A model generated the notes under the pieces. It saw only the letters and a program-made list of their open reading frames with translations, did not search any database and was not told where the DNA came from. The translations under genes and the position numbers were made by a program. A stretch of DNA of 64,000 nt from Nocardioides kribbensis (GTDB lineage Bacteria; Actinomycetota; Actinomycetes; Propionibacteriales; Nocardioidaceae): NCBI RefSeq assembly GCF_015070375.1, contig NZ_JADCLL010000004.1, positions 124,001-188,000 on the forward strand, given 5' to 3'. The first letter of the stretch is position 1. Every line of letters starts with the position of its first letter. Positions 9,059 to 19,200 of this stretch are shown here, in pieces.

Positions 9059-9598
9059 TCACTTACCAGCCTTTCCGACCTTGCGGCGGACCTGCTCGCC
9101 GGCGTAACGAACACCCTTGCCCTTGTAGGGCTCGGGCTTGCGCAGCTTGCGGATCTTCGCGGCCGTCTCGCCGACGAGCTGCTTGTCGATGCCCTGGACA
9201 CCCAGGCGGGTCGGGCCGTCGACGGTGAAGGTGATGCCCTCGGGGGCGTCGAAGATGATCGGGTGGGAGTACCCGAGCTGGAACTCCAGCTGGGTCGGGC
9301 CCTTCGACAGGACGCGGTAGCCCACGCCGACGATCTCGAGCTTCTTCTCGTAGCCGTCGGTGACACCGACGACCATGTTGTGGATGAGCGTGCGGCTCAG
9401 GCCGTGCAGCGACTTGCTGATGCGGTGGTCGTCGGGGCGGGTGACGTCGAGGACGCCCTCCCCCTTCACCACGGCGATCGGCTCGGCGACGGTGTGCGTC
9501 AGGGCACCCTTGGGGCCCTTGACGGTCACCAGCTGGCCGTCGATCGCCACGTCGACACCGGACGGAACCGCGACGGGGAGCTTGCCAATACGCGACAT
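9059..9598 (-). CDS. rplF: 50S ribosomal protein L6
   Basis: Binds 23S rRNA near the sarcin-ricin loop. The 179-aa product starts [17 protein letters not shown], has the duplicated L6 fold, and carries the C-terminal signature [19 protein letters not shown]. Length is normal. It lies between rpsH and rplR with a 30-nt gap upstream. Confidence 0.98.
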   Translation of the reverse strand: MSRIGKLPVAVPSGVDVAIDGQLVTVKGPKGALTHTVAEPIAVVKGEGVLDVTRPDDHRISKSLHGLSRTLIHNMVVGVTDGYEKKLEIVGVGYRVLSKGPTQLEFQLGYSHPIIFDAPEGITFTVDGPTRLGVQGIDKQLVGETAAKIRKLRKPEPYKGKGVRYAGEQVRRKVGKAGK

Positions 9599-9628
9599 GC
9601 TTTCAGTTCTCCTATCTCGGTCTCGTCG

Positions 9629-10036
9629 TCACCAGACGTAGGCGAGGACTTCTCCGCCCACGCCCTTCTGGTTGGCCTGTCGGTCGGTCAGCAGGCCCTG
9701 GCTCGTCGAGATGATCGCGACGCCCAGCCCGCCCAGCACCTTCGGGAGACCCGTGTGCTTGGCGTAGACCCGCAGGCCCGGCTTGCTGATCCGGCGCACG
9801 CCCGCGATGGAGCGCTCCCGGTTGCGGCCGTACTTGAGCGTGATGGTCAGCGTCTTGCCGACCTCGCCCTCACCCGGCTCGGTGACGTCGTAGGAGGTGA
9901 TGTAGCCCTCCTGCTTGAGGATGTCGGCGACACCCTGCTTGATCTTGCTGTACGGCATGGAAACCGCGTCGTGGTACGCCTGGTTGGCGTTACGCAGACG
10001 AGTGAGCATGTCTGCGATCGGGTCTGTCATCGTCAT
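9629..10036 (-). CDS. rpsH: 30S ribosomal protein S8
   Basis: Primary 16S rRNA-binding protein and, in E. coli, the translational repressor of the spc operon. The 135-aa product starts [18 protein letters not shown] and ends with the conserved [20 protein letters not shown] segment. An ATG eight codons upstream exists, but relatives begin at MTMTDP. A perfect 9-bp hairpin lies in the leader between rpsN and rpsH (10068-10090). Confidence 0.97.
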   Translation of the reverse strand: MTMTDPIADMLTRLRNANQAYHDAVSMPYSKIKQGVADILKQEGYITSYDVTEPGEGEVGKTLTITLKYGRNRERSIAGVRRISKPGLRVYAKHTGLPKVLGGLGVAIISTSQGLLTDRQANQKGVGGEVLAYVW

Positions 10037-10067
10037 GGCCTGCTGCGGCCCTTTCTCCACCGTGGTT

Positions 10068-10090
10068 TCGCACCTGTAGCTCAGGTGCGA
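10068..10090 (-). repeat. 9-bp hairpin between rpsN and rpsH
   Basis: TCGCACCTG-tagct-CAGGTGCGA, perfect 9-bp stem with a 5-nt loop, 28 nt after the rpsN stop and 31 nt before the rpsH start. It may be an intercistronic control or processing element. It does not obviously copy the helical S8-binding site of 16S rRNA. Confidence 0.5.
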
Positions 10091-10118
10091 CCTGCAGCGA
10101 TCTTTGAATTGGGAAGGA

Positions 10119-10304
10119 TTACCAGGAGGACTTGGTCACGCCGGGCAGCTCGCCCCGGTGCGCCATCTCTCGCAGGCAGATGCGGCACAGGCCGAACTTG
10201 CGGTAGACGGCCTTGGGCCGGCCACAGCGCTGGCAGCGGGTGTAGCCGCGGACAGCGAACTTCGGCTTGCGGGCGGCCTTGACCTTCAGAGCGGTCTTCG
10301 CCAT
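10119..10304 (-). CDS. rpsN: 30S ribosomal protein S14, zinc-binding type (S14Z)
   Basis: Protein of the 30S head. The product is the short 61-aa form with a zinc ribbon: [20 protein letters not shown] shows both CxxC pairs. This is the zinc-dependent type. Actinobacteria often keep a longer zinc-free S14 elsewhere for zinc starvation; none is in this window. It lies between rplE and rpsH, its conserved place in the spc operon. Confidence 0.98.
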
Positions 10305-10305
10305 G

Positions 10306-10893
10306 TCAGTTCTCCTTGAACGGGAAGCCCAGCTGCTTGAGCAGCGCGCGGCCCTGGTCGTCGGTCGTGGCCGTCGTGACGATGGTGATGTCCATGCCGC
10401 GGGAACGGTCGATCCGGTCCTGGTCGATCTCGTGGAACATGACCTGCTCGGTCAGACCGAAGGTGTAGTTGCCCCGGCCGTCGAACTGCTGGGGCGAGAG
10501 GCCGCGGAAGTCGCGGATGCGCGGGAGCGCCAGCGACAGCAGCCGGTCGAGGAACTCCCACATGCGGTCGCCGCGCAGCGTGGTGTGCGCACCGATCGGC
10601 ATGCCCTCGCGCAGCTTGAACTGCGCGATCGACTTGCGGGCCTTGGTCACGAGCGGCTTCTGGCCGGTGATCGCGGTGAGGTCGCGCACGGCGCCCTCGA
10701 TCAGCTTGGAGTCGCGGGCAGCCTCGCCCACACCCATGTTGACCACGATCTTGACCAGGCCGGGGACCTGCATGACGTTCCCGATCTCGAACTCCGACTG
10801 CAGCGCGGGGAGGATCTCCTCGCGGTAGCGGGTCTTGAGGCGGGGGGTGACCTTCGCGGACGCAGCCACGTCGGGGGTCTGGGTCTCGGTCAT
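10306..10893 (-). CDS. rplE: 50S ribosomal protein L5
   Basis: Binds 5S rRNA and contacts the P-site tRNA and S13. The 195-aa product has a short alanine-rich N-terminal extension and then the conserved core, including [32 protein letters not shown] and the C-terminal MDITIVTTA. Its start codon shares a base with the rplX stop. Confidence 0.98.
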
Positions 10894-11255
10894 CAGATCT
10901 CCTTGCCGCTCTTGCGCGAGATGCGGACGCTGCGCTCGGCCTGGTACGTCGAGCCGTCGGGGCGACGCTTGGTGACCTCGTCACGGCGGAAGCCGATCCG
11001 GGTCACGCCGTCGCCCTCGACCAGCATCACGTTGGACACGTGGATGGGGGCCTCGGCGGTGATGATGCCGCCGGTGCTGCCCGAGCCGCCCTGGTTGACG
11101 ACCTTGGTGTGTCGCTTGACGCGGTTGACACCCTCGACGATCACCCGCTGCTCCTCACGGAGCACCTGGATGACCTTGCCCTCGGCGCCCTTGTCCTTGC
11201 CGGCGATCACCTTGACGGTGTCGCCCTTCTTGATGTTCACGGACGACTTGGCCAT
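10893..11255 (-). CDS. rplX: 50S ribosomal protein L24
   Basis: Assembly initiator of the 50S subunit. The 120-aa product begins with a KOW motif, [20 protein letters not shown], and continues with [16 protein letters not shown]. Length is typical for actinobacteria. Start and stop overlap its neighbours rplN and rplE by one base each (stop/start overlap), indicating coupled translation. Confidence 0.98.
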   Translation of the reverse strand: MAKSSVNIKKGDTVKVIAGKDKGAEGKVIQVLREEQRVIVEGVNRVKRHTKVVNQGGSGSTGGIITAEAPIHVSNVMLVEGDGVTRIGFRRDEVTKRRPDGSTYQAERSVRISRKSGKEI

Positions 11256-11623
11256 CAGAGCACCTCCGGTGCGAGCGAGATGATCTTCATGAAGCGCTTG
11301 TCGCGCAGCTCGCGGCCCACGGGGCCGAAGATGCGCGTGCCGCGGGGCTCGCCGTCGTTCTTGAGGATGACGGCGGCGTTCTCGTCGAAGCGGATGTAGG
11401 AACCGTCGGGACGGCGACGCTCCTTGACGGTGCGCACGATCACGGCCTTGACGACATCGCCCTTCTTGACGTTGCCACCGGGGATCGCGTCCTTCACGGT
11501 GGCGACGATGACGTCACCGATGCCCGCGTAGCGCCGACCCGAGCCGCCGAGAACACGGATGCAGAGGATCTCCTTCGCACCGGTGTTGTCGGCGACCTTG
11601 AGTCGCGACTCCTGCTGGATCAT
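11255..11623 (-). CDS. rplN: 50S ribosomal protein L14
   Basis: Interface protein of the 50S subunit, which also binds the silencing factor RsfS in bacteria. The 122-aa product starts [18 protein letters not shown] and shows [11 protein letters not shown] and [20 protein letters not shown]. It is the first gene after a 99-nt gap that holds a 7-bp hairpin, and it begins the spc-type part of the cluster. Confidence 0.98.
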   Translation of the reverse strand: MIQQESRLKVADNTGAKEILCIRVLGGSGRRYAGIGDVIVATVKDAIPGGNVKKGDVVKAVIVRTVKERRRPDGSYIRFDENAAVILKNDGEPRGTRIFGPVGRELRDKRFMKIISLAPEVL

Positions 11624-11700
11624 TGAGTTTCTCCTGGTTGTCGAGCTGGTTCTCGCCGGCCTCGCGGGCCGTGAGCCTTGCCGAACTGGTGGGGTTGGAT

Positions 11701-11719
11701 CTCGCCCGGCGAGGGCGAG
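11701..11719 (-). repeat. 7-bp hairpin after rpsQ
   Basis: CTCGCCC-ggcga-GGGCGAG, perfect 7-bp stem and 5-nt loop, starting 3 nt after the rpsQ stop codon in the rpsQ-rplN gap. It marks the border between the S10-type and spc-type gene groups. It may act as a weak attenuator or 3'-end protector. Confidence 0.45.
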
Positions 11720-11722
11720 GGG

Positions 11723-12001
11723 TTACTTCGCCTTCTCGAGGATCTCGATGACGCGCCAGCGCTTGGTCGCCGACAGCGGTCGGGTCTCCATGAGCAGGAC
11801 GCGGTCACCGATGCCGCACTCGTTGGCCTCGTCGTGCGCCTTGAGCTTGCTCGTGCGGCGCAGGACCTTGCCGTAGAGGGCGTGCTTGACGCGGTCCTCG
11901 ACGGACACGACCACGGTCTTGTCCATCTTGTCGCTCACGACCAGGCCCTCGCGGACCTTGCGGGCGTTGCGCTCCGTGGTCTCGGCAGTCTGCTCGCTCA
12001 T
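11723..12001 (-). CDS. rpsQ: 30S ribosomal protein S17
   Basis: Primary 16S rRNA-binding OB-fold protein. The 92-aa product has [21 protein letters not shown] and the typical [19 protein letters not shown]. It overlaps the end of rpmC by 4 nt (ATGA). It is the last gene of the S10-type group. Confidence 0.98.
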   Translation of the reverse strand: MSEQTAETTERNARKVREGLVVSDKMDKTVVVSVEDRVKHALYGKVLRRTSKLKAHDEANECGIGDRVLLMETRPLSATKRWRVIEILEKAK

Positions 12002-12243
12002 GCGGCACCATCCTCGTTGTCAGAACCCGGCGCCGTGCGGATGCCGAGCTCGCGCTCGCGCACCACGGTGTAGATCCGGGCGATGTCCTTCTTGACCGTG
12101 CGCAGCCGGCCGTGGCTCTCGAGCTGGCCGGTGGCGGCCTGGAACCGGAGGTTGAACAGCTCCTCCTTGGCCTCGCGCAGCTTCGCCTCGAGGTCGACGT
12201 CGTTCATCTCGTCGAGCTCGTGGGCAGCGATACCGTTGGGCAT
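11998..12243 (-). CDS. rpmC: 50S ribosomal protein L29
   Basis: Located at the tunnel exit of the 50S subunit, next to L23 where trigger factor binds. The 81-aa product is a two-helix protein: [20 protein letters not shown] and [19 protein letters not shown]. Start and stop overlap the neighbouring rplP and rpsQ genes. Confidence 0.97.
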   Translation of the reverse strand: MPNGIAAHELDEMNDVDLEAKLREAKEELFNLRFQAATGQLESHGRLRTVKKDIARIYTVVRERELGIRTAPGSDNEDGAA

Positions 12244-12662
12244 CAGAATTCACCCGCCTCTCGCGAGATGAACCGGCACTTCATCGGGAGCTTGTGCATC
12301 GCGCGGCGCATGGCCTCGCGTGCGGTGCCCTCGTCGACGCCGGAGAGTTCGAACATGACGCGGCCGGGCTTGACGTTCGCCACCCACCACTCGGGGGAAC
12401 CCTTACCGGAACCCATGCGGGTCTCGGCAGGCTTCTTGGTCAGCGGGCGGTCGGGGTAGATGTTGATCCACACCTTGCCGCCTCGCTTGATGTGACGGGT
12501 CATCGCGATACGGGCCGACTCGATCTGTCGGTTCGTGACGTAGTGACCCTCGATGGCCTGGATCCCGAACTCGCCGAAGGCGAGACGGGTGCCACCCTTG
12601 GCCGCACCGGTCCGCTTGGGGTGGTGCTGCTTGCGGTGCTTGACGCGTCGGGGCATCAGCAT
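12243..12662 (-). CDS. rplP: 50S ribosomal protein L16
   Basis: Located at the A site and peptidyl transferase region of the 50S. The 139-aa product starts [19 protein letters not shown] and contains [18 protein letters not shown] and the [19 protein letters not shown] block. Its stop overlaps the rpmC start by one base, and it follows rpsC by 5 nt. Confidence 0.98.
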   Translation of the reverse strand: MLMPRRVKHRKQHHPKRTGAAKGGTRLAFGEFGIQAIEGHYVTNRQIESARIAMTRHIKRGGKVWINIYPDRPLTKKPAETRMGSGKGSPEWWVANVKPGRVMFELSGVDEGTAREAMRRAMHKLPMKCRFISREAGEF

Positions 12663-12667
12663 GTCGG

Positions 12668-13503
<836 letters not shown>

Positions 13504-13504
<1 letters not shown>

Positions 13505-13929
13505 CAGGCCTTCCTGCCCTTCTTCTCGGCGACCACGGCAGCCGGCTGGACGACCAGCGTGATGTGGCTGGTGCGCTTGTTGATCCGCGTCGCTCGGCCC
13601 TGGGCCCGGGGGCGCCAGCGCTTCATGGTGGGACCCTCGTCGACCATCGCGACGGAGACCACCAGGTCGCCACGGTCGAGACCCTCGGTGGTCTCGGCGT
13701 TGGCGACGGCGCTCTCCAGCACCTTGTAGACGGTCTCCGAGGCGGCCTGCGGCGCGAACTGCAGCAGGGCCAGGGCCTCGTCGACGTGCATGCCGCGGAC
13801 CAGGTCCACGACACGACGGGCCTTCAGCGGGGTGATCCGCGTGTGACGCGCGCTCGCGAAGGCGCCCGGCTGGTCGCCGAGCAGCGACTCGCGTCGGGCG
13901 CTCGTGCGCCCTCGCTCAGTAACGCTCAT
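13504..13929 (-). CDS. rplV: 50S ribosomal protein L22
   Basis: Its beta-hairpin lines the peptide exit tunnel and is a site of macrolide resistance mutations. The 141-aa product has an N-terminal extension of about 20 residues, then the core [20 protein letters not shown] and the tunnel hairpin [20 protein letters not shown]. Its stop shares a base with the rpsC start. Confidence 0.98.
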
Positions 13930-13963
13930 AGCTCGTTCTCTCCAGTTCCCAGAGCCGGCCGCA

Positions 13964-14245
13964 TCAGCGGCGGCGGCCCTTCCGGTCTTCCTTCACGTGC
14001 CCGCGGTAGGTGCGGGTGGGGGCGAACTCGCCCAGCTTGTGGCCGACCATCGAGTCGGTCACGAACACCGGGACGTGCTTGCGCCCGTCGTGCACGGCGA
14101 TGGTGTGACCGATCATGTCGGGCACGATCATCGACCGGCGCGACCAGGTCTTGATGACGTTGTGCGAGCCCTTCTCGTTCTCGGCGTCCACCTTCTTCTG
14201 AAGGTGGTCGTCGATGAAGGGGCCCTTCTTCAGGCTGCGAGGCAT
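13964..14245 (-). CDS. rpsS: 30S ribosomal protein S19
   Basis: Head protein that forms a complex with S13 and binds 16S rRNA near the A site. The 93-aa product starts [19 protein letters not shown] and contains [19 protein letters not shown] and [14 protein letters not shown]. It lies 5 nt after rplB. Confidence 0.98.
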   Translation of the reverse strand: MPRSLKKGPFIDDHLQKKVDAENEKGSHNVIKTWSRRSMIVPDMIGHTIAVHDGRKHVPVFVTDSMVGHKLGEFAPTRTYRGHVKEDRKGRRR

Positions 14246-14250
14246 GTCGG

Positions 14251-15087
14251 TTACTTCCTACCCTTGCCGGACTTGCGACGACGGATGATCTGGGAGTCGG
14301 AGGCCTTGCGCTTGCGCGTGCGGCCCTCGGGCTTGCCCCAGGGGGACACCGGGTGACGACCACCCGAGGTCTTGCCCTCGCCACCACCGTGCGGGTGGTC
14401 GACCGGGTTCATCACGACGCCTCGCACCGTCGGGCGCTTGCCCTTCCAGCGCATGCGGCCGGCCTTGCCCCAGTTGATGTTCGACTGCTCGGCGTTGCCG
14501 ACCTCGCCGATCGTGGCGCGGCAGCGCACGTCGACGAAGCGCATCTCGCCCGAGGGCATGCGCAGCGTGGCGCGGCTGCCCTCACGGGCGACCAGCTGGG
14601 CGCTGTTGCCGGCGGAGCGGGCGATCTTCGCGCCGCCGCCGGGCCGCAGCTCCACGGCGTGGATGGTCGAACCGACCGGGATGTTGCGCAGCGGCAGGTT
14701 GTTGCCGGTCTTGATGTCGGCGTGGGGGCCGCTCTCGACCGGGGTGCCCTGCGTCAGGCCCTTCGGCGCGATGATGTAGCGCTTCTCGCCGTCGGCGTAG
14801 TGCAGCAGCGCGATGCGCGCGGTGCGGTTCGGGTCGTACTCGATGTGGGCGACCTTCGCCGGGACGCCGTCCTTGTCGTAGCGACGGAAGTCGATGATCC
14901 GGTAGGCGCGCTTGTGACCGCCGCCCTGGTGCCGGGTGGTGATCCGACCCTGGTTGTTGCGACCGCCCTTCTTGGGCAGCGGCACGACCAGGGACTTCTC
15001 CGGCGTGGTGCGGGTGATCTCGACGAAGTCGGCGACCGACGAGCCACGACGGCCCGGGGTGGTCGGCTTGTACTTGCGGATAGCCAT
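14251..15087 (-). CDS. rplB: 50S ribosomal protein L2
   Basis: One of the most conserved 50S proteins, important for subunit association and peptidyl transfer. The 278-aa product starts [18 protein letters not shown] and shows [17 protein letters not shown] and the catalytic-region [20 protein letters not shown] with its conserved histidine. Ends in the basic [19 protein letters not shown] tail. Confidence 0.99.
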   Translation of the reverse strand: MAIRKYKPTTPGRRGSSVADFVEITRTTPEKSLVVPLPKKGGRNNQGRITTRHQGGGHKRAYRIIDFRRYDKDGVPAKVAHIEYDPNRTARIALLHYADGEKRYIIAPKGLTQGTPVESGPHADIKTGNNLPLRNIPVGSTIHAVELRPGGGAKIARSAGNSAQLVAREGSRATLRMPSGEMRFVDVRCRATIGEVGNAEQSNINWGKAGRMRWKGKRPTVRGVVMNPVDHPHGGGEGKTSGGRHPVSPWGKPEGRTRKRKASDSQIIRRRKSGKGRK

Positions 15088-15116
15088 TGTCTATGTCCTC
15101 GTATCCAGCTGCCCGG

Positions 15117-15422
15117 TCAGGAGACCGGACCCCCGAAGATGTCGATGCGGTGACCCTCGGCGAGGCTGACGATCGCGCGCTTCGTGTCCTTGCGCTTGCC
15201 CAGACCGTTGCGGGTCCGACGGGTCTTGCCCGCGCGGTTCAGCGTGTTCACCGAGGTGACCTTGACGCCGAAGATCTTCTCGACCGCGATCTTGATCTCG
15301 GTCTTGTTGGCGTCGGGGTGCACGACGAACGTGTACTTGTTCGCGTCGAGCAGGCCGTAGCTCTTCTCCGACACGACCGGCGCGAGCAGGACGTCGCGGT
15401 GATCCTTGTGCAGGGTGCTCAC
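15117..15422 (-). CDS. rplW: 50S ribosomal protein L23
   Basis: Tunnel-exit protein, docking site for trigger factor and signal recognition particle. The 101-aa product has [20 protein letters not shown] and the [19 protein letters not shown] loop. Its start overlaps the rplD stop by 4 nt, a sign of coupled translation. Confidence 0.98.
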   Translation of the reverse strand: MSTLHKDHRDVLLAPVVSEKSYGLLDANKYTFVVHPDANKTEIKIAVEKIFGVKVTSVNTLNRAGKTRRTRNGLGKRKDTKRAIVSLAEGHRIDIFGGPVS

Positions 15423-16027
15423 TTGGCATCCTCCTTGGCGCTCACGAGCACGTCGTACGCGCCCTTGCTGAAGACCACGTCGTCGGCAGCGAGCACGTCG
15501 TAGGTGTTGAGCTGGTCGACGGCCACGATGTGCACGTGCTGCGCGTTGCGCAGCGAGAGCCAGGTGACGGAGTCGTTGCGCTCGAGCACCACGAGGAACT
15601 TCGTGCGCTCCGAGAGGCCGGCCAGGTTGGCCAGGGCGCTCTTGGTCGAGGGGACGTCGCCGGTGACGAGCGACTCCACGACGTGGATGCGGTCGTTGCG
15701 GGCCCGGTCGGAGAGGGCGGCGCGCAGGGCGGCGGCCTTCATCTTCTTGGGGGTGCGCTGGTCGTAGCTGCGCGGCTGCGGGCCGTGGACCACGCCACCG
15801 CCGGCGAACTGCGGCGCGCGGGTCGAGCCCTGGCGGGCGCGGCCGGTGCCCTTCTGCTTGTAGGGCTTGCGACCACCACCGCGGACCTCGGCCCGCGTCT
15901 TGGTGGCGTGCGTGCCCTGGCGCGCAGCGGCCTGCTGGGCCACGACGACCTGGTGCATCAGGGGGATGTTGACCGCCACGTCGAAGATCTCGGCGGGCAG
16001 GTCGACCTTGACGGTCTTGATAGCCAT
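15419..16027 (-). CDS. rplD: 50S ribosomal protein L4
   Basis: Tunnel-constriction protein and, in E. coli, the autoregulator of the S10 operon. The 202-aa product has the internal tunnel loop with [20 protein letters not shown] and [20 protein letters not shown], and is of normal length. If L4 autoregulates here, its target should lie in the rpsJ leader upstream of 17013, which contains a block also found before rpsL. Confidence 0.98.
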   Translation of the reverse strand: MAIKTVKVDLPAEIFDVAVNIPLMHQVVVAQQAAARQGTHATKTRAEVRGGGRKPYKQKGTGRARQGSTRAPQFAGGGVVHGPQPRSYDQRTPKKMKAAALRAALSDRARNDRIHVVESLVTGDVPSTKSALANLAGLSERTKFLVVLERNDSVTWLSLRNAQHVHIVAVDQLNTYDVLAADDVVFSKGAYDVLVSAKEDAK

Positions 16028-16031
16028 GTGC

Positions 16032-16694
16032 TCAGGCCTCCTGCGTCTTCTTGGCAGCCGAGCGGAGCACGATCAGCCCGCCGCGGGGGCCGGGAACGGC
16101 ACCCTTGAGCAGGATCAGGCCCTTCTCGACGTCGACGGCGTGCACGGTGACGTTCTGGGTCGTGACCGTGTCACTACCCATCCGGCCGGCCATGCGGACG
16201 CCCTTGAACACTCGGCCCGGCGTGGCGCAGGCGCCGATCGAGCCGGGCTTGCGGTGGTTGCGGTGGGCACCGTGCGAGGCGGACACACCGGCGAAGCCGT
16301 GACGCTTCATGACACCGGCGAAGCCCTTGCCCTTGCTGGTGCCGGTGACGTCGATCTCCTCGCCCGCGGCGAAGGTGTCGACGGCGAGCTCCTGGCCCAC
16401 GGTGTAGTCGCCGGCCGCAGCGGTGCGGATCTCGACGAGGTGACGGCGGGGGGTGGTGCCCGCGGTCTTGGTGAAGTGACCGGCCTGCGGCTTGTTGACC
16501 TTGCGGGCCTCGATCTCGCCGAACCCGATCTGCACGGCGTTGTAGCCGTCCTTCTCGGGGGTGCGGACCTGGGTGACCACGTTGGTGCTCGCGGCGATCA
16601 CGGTCACGGGGACGATGCGGTTGTTCTCGTCCCACAGCTGGGTCATGCCGAGCTTCGTGCCCAGCAGGCCCTTCTGGTTGCGTTCCATCGTCAT
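16032..16694 (-). CDS. rplC: 50S ribosomal protein L3
   Basis: Early assembly protein that reaches toward the peptidyl transferase centre. The 220-aa product has [17 protein letters not shown] near the start and the conserved loop [20 protein letters not shown] followed by [13 protein letters not shown]. The start ATG at 16694 is followed two codons later by another ATG, so the exact N-terminus is uncertain by two residues. Confidence 0.98.
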   Translation of the reverse strand: MTMERNQKGLLGTKLGMTQLWDENNRIVPVTVIAASTNVVTQVRTPEKDGYNAVQIGFGEIEARKVNKPQAGHFTKTAGTTPRRHLVEIRTAAAGDYTVGQELAVDTFAAGEEIDVTGTSKGKGFAGVMKRHGFAGVSASHGAHRNHRKPGSIGACATPGRVFKGVRMAGRMGSDTVTTQNVTVHAVDVEKGLILLKGAVPGPRGGLIVLRSAAKKTQEA

Positions 16695-16704
16695 GTCAGT
16701 GACC

Positions 16705-17013
16705 TCAGAGCTTGATCTCGATGTCGACGCCGGCAGGCAGGTCGAGGCGCATGAGCGAGTCGACCGTCTTCGGCGTCGGGTCGATGATGTCGATGAGGCG
16801 CTTGTGGGTGCGCATCTCGAAGTGCTCGCGGGAGTCCTTGTACTTGTGGGGCGAGCGGATCACGCAGTACACGTTCTTCTCGGTCGGCAGCGGCACCGGG
16901 CCGGCGACCTTGGCACCCGTGCGGGTGACCGTGTCCACGATCTTGCGCGCCGAGGTGTCGATCACCTCGTGGTCATAGGCCTTGAGCCTGATGCGGATCT
17001 TCTGTCCCGCCAT
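16705..17013 (-). CDS. rpsJ: 30S ribosomal protein S10
   Basis: Head protein of the 30S; as NusE it also joins NusB in transcription antitermination. The 102-aa product starts [19 protein letters not shown] and contains [19 protein letters not shown] and the [17 protein letters not shown] segment. It is the first gene of the S10-type group, and more than 500 nt of non-coding DNA lie upstream. Confidence 0.98.
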   Translation of the reverse strand: MAGQKIRIRLKAYDHEVIDTSARKIVDTVTRTGAKVAGPVPLPTEKNVYCVIRSPHKYKDSREHFEMRTHKRLIDIIDPTPKTVDSLMRLDLPAGVDIEIKL

Positions 17014-17527
17014 AGGTCTCGTCCGTCCTTCTTCTCAGCTGCCGCGTGCGTGTCCGGGATTCCTCGGGCTTGAGTGGGTCCCGCCCTGTTGCCATCACCT
17101 CGTGGCCGACCCCCGCGGTCGGGCGTGTCGTGCGGCCTGCACAAGGATCTGCGCTGGGCACGACACAGGACCGGGATCCTGCTCACGTCTGATCGGTGAC
17201 GCCCGACGGTTCGTCAGGCTGATCGGGTCTCCTGGTGCGGTGCCGCCACGGGCCGACCACCACCGATCTCCCCATCACTGGGTGCCCCTCGAGGGAGCGG
17301 AGACGCGATTCAGTAGTCAAGATGTGGCGCACCCCGGCAACCCGCCGAAGCAACCGGACTATCTTGGCAGATCCCTCCGGTGGGGCCAAATCGTCCTGGC
17401 GACCGCCCGTGGAGGTCGGGTCGGGCTCCGGTTCGAGCACCGGGTCGAGCACCGCCGATCGCGCGCACCTGCGAGGATAGCGGCCCACGCAGGTCGTGCC
17501 GGACCGGGCACGCACGACGGGAGAGCG
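17014..17527. other. 514-nt non-coding stretch between rpsJ and a divergent membrane-protein gene
   Basis: Must contain the promoter and leader of the S10 operon (minus) and the promoter of the gene at 17528 (plus). I see no ORF with coding character. On the minus strand there is TTGACT at 17315-17320, but without a TANNNT at the right distance, and an isolated TATCCT at 17474-17479. No promoter is firmly assigned. The one distinctive element is the block at 17101-17130. Confidence 0.7.
17101..17130 (-). promoter_or_regulatory. Leader block shared with the rpsL leader
   Basis: On the minus strand this 30-nt block begins CGACACGCCCGACC and matches 26 of 30 positions with the block at 31120-31149 upstream of rpsL. 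It lies 87 nt before the rpsJ start. Positions 15, 23, 24 and 27 of the block differ. A role in common control of the S10 and str operons is an inference. Confidence 0.5.
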
Positions 17528-18592
17528 ATGTCGAACGACCACGGCCATCCGCCGCCCGGCGGCTGGGGCCCGCCGCCGCCCGGGTGGACCCCTCCTCCTG
17601 CGGGGCCGACCCCGCCGCCCGGCACGTGGGGCCCGCCTACGGCCCCGCGGCCGGTGCACCGGCCCGGCGCGGTGCCGCTGCGGCCGCTGGGTCTGGGCGA
17701 CCTCTATGACGCCGCCTTCCGCACGATCCGGCACAACCCGCAGGCCACCGTCGGTGCCGCCGTGCTGGTCGCTGCGGTGGCGATGGTGGTCCCCGTGCTG
17801 GTGACCAGCGTGCTGACCTTCACCGTCGACCTCAGCCTGCTCTCGGCCGACTCGCCGTCGACGGAGTCGGTGGTGGGCTTCCTCGGGTCGTTCGGCGCCC
17901 TGGGTGTCGGCACGCTCCTGCAGCAGGTGGGGCTCATCCTCGTGGCGGGCATGGTGGCCCACGTCGTGGCCGCGGCCGCCGTCGGTCGCCGCCTGAGCCT
18001 CGGCGAGGCTTGGCGGGCCACGGCCGGCCAACGGCTGCGGCTCGTCGGCCTCGCCGCGCTGCTCCTCGTGCTGACGCTGACGGTGCTGGCGCTCTACGCC
18101 GCCACCTACGTGCCCGTCGTGCTGCTGTCGACCGCCACCTGGCAGGTCGTGGTCTACGCCGTGCTCAGCGGACTGCTCCTGGTCGCGTTCATGACGTGGT
18201 TCTGGATCCGGGTCTACTACCTGCCCGCGCCGGCGCTGATGATGGAGGGCCTCACGATCCGCCAGGCCCTGCGCCGCGGCTACGGGCTGACCCGGGGCGC
18301 CTTCTGGCGCACCTTCGGCATCGCGCTGCTCACCGTCGTGCTCACCGGCGTGGCGAGCTCGGTGCTCACCCTGCCCTTCTCCTTCGGCGGACAGCTCGCC
18401 CTGCTGGCGGTCGGGCCGGAGTACCAGGTGCTCGGCCTGGTGCTGCTCCAGGCCCTGTCGACGGTCGTCTCCACGGCGTTCGTGGCCCCCTTCACCACCG
18501 CCGTCACGGCGCTGCAGTACCTCGACCTGCGCATCCGCCGCGAGGCCTACGACGTCGACCTGATGACCCAGGCGGGGATCACCCGGCCGTGA
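17528..18592 (+). CDS. Proline-rich integral membrane protein (glycerophosphoryl-diester-phosphodiesterase membrane-domain type)
   Basis: A 354-aa protein with a Pro/Gly-rich cytoplasmic N-terminus (residues 5-45, repeated PPG and PPP motifs) followed by about six hydrophobic segments. The amphipathic sentence LRPLGLGDLYDAAFRTIRHN before the first membrane segment is typical of the actinobacterial family with a GDPD-like membrane domain; no catalytic GDPD residues are present. ATG at 17528 with GGGAGAG upstream is used; longer in-frame extensions have no RBS. It overlaps the DUF4129 gene by 4 nt, so it starts a five-gene operon. Its function is unknown. Confidence 0.85.
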   Translation: MSNDHGHPPPGGWGPPPPGWTPPPAGPTPPPGTWGPPTAPRPVHRPGAVPLRPLGLGDLYDAAFRTIRHNPQATVGAAVLVAAVAMVVPVLVTSVLTFTVDLSLLSADSPSTESVVGFLGSFGALGVGTLLQQVGLILVAGMVAHVVAAAAVGRRLSLGEAWRATAGQRLRLVGLAALLLVLTLTVLALYAATYVPVVLLSTATWQVVVYAVLSGLLLVAFMTWFWIRVYYLPAPALMMEGLTIRQALRRGYGLTRGAFWRTFGIALLTVVLTGVASSVLTLPFSFGGQLALLAVGPEYQVLGLVLLQALSTVVSTAFVAPFTTAVTALQYLDLRIRREAYDVDLMTQAGITRP

Positions 18593-19200
18593 CCCCGCTG
18601 CTCGTGGCGGGGCCGACCCCCTCCCCCGACGACGCCCGCACGGCGCTGCGCCAGGAGCTGCTGCGCCCGGAGTACCACGAGCGCGACGTGCTCCAGCAGG
18701 TGCTCGACGCGCTCCAGCGGCTCGTCGACGACGCCTTGGTCGCCGCGTCGGGGGCGCCTCCGCTGACCACGCTCGCCGCCGTCGTCGCGGCGCTGCTGCT
18801 CGTGCTCGCCCTCGGCTGGCTCCTCTCGCGGGCGCGCGGGTCGGCGCGCCTCGCCGGGCCCGCCGACGCCGTGCTCGCCGGCACCGGTGTCGGCGCCGAC
18901 GAGCTCACCCGCCGCGCGCACGACGCCGCGGCCGACGGGCGCTGGGACGACGTGGTCGTCGAGGCCTTCCGTGCGCTCACCCTGCGCGAGGTCGAGCGCG
19001 GCCTGCTCGCCGACAACCCCGGTGCGACCGCCCGCGAGGTGGCCCTCGCCCTCGGTGCGGGCCACCCCCCGCTGGCCGACGCGGCCGCGGCCGCCGCCCG
19101 GACCTTCGACCTGGTGCGCTACGGCGAGCGCCGCGCCGACGAGGCCGCCGCGCGCGGCGTGCTCGACCTCCTCGACACCCTGGTCGGGGCGCGCCGGTGA
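18589..19200 (+). CDS. DUF4129 domain protein
   Basis: A 203-aa protein with one membrane segment (LAAVVAALLLVLALGWLLS, about 65-85) and a C-terminal cytoplasmic helical domain containing AFRALTLREVERGLLADNPG and LVRYGERRADEAAA, the DUF4129 pattern. GTG start overlapping the upstream stop (GTGA), and GTGA overlap again with the next gene. DUF4129 proteins are found beside MoxR-DUF58 modules and often in transglutaminase-linked proteins. The exact role is unknown; membrane-anchored partner of the MoxR/DUF58 module is the likely setting. Confidence 0.85.
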   Translation: MTPLLVAGPTPSPDDARTALRQELLRPEYHERDVLQQVLDALQRLVDDALVAASGAPPLTTLAAVVAALLLVLALGWLLSRARGSARLAGPADAVLAGTGVGADELTRRAHDAAADGRWDDVVVEAFRALTLREVERGLLADNPGATAREVALALGAGHPPLADAAAAAARTFDLVRYGERRADEAAARGVLDLLDTLVGARR

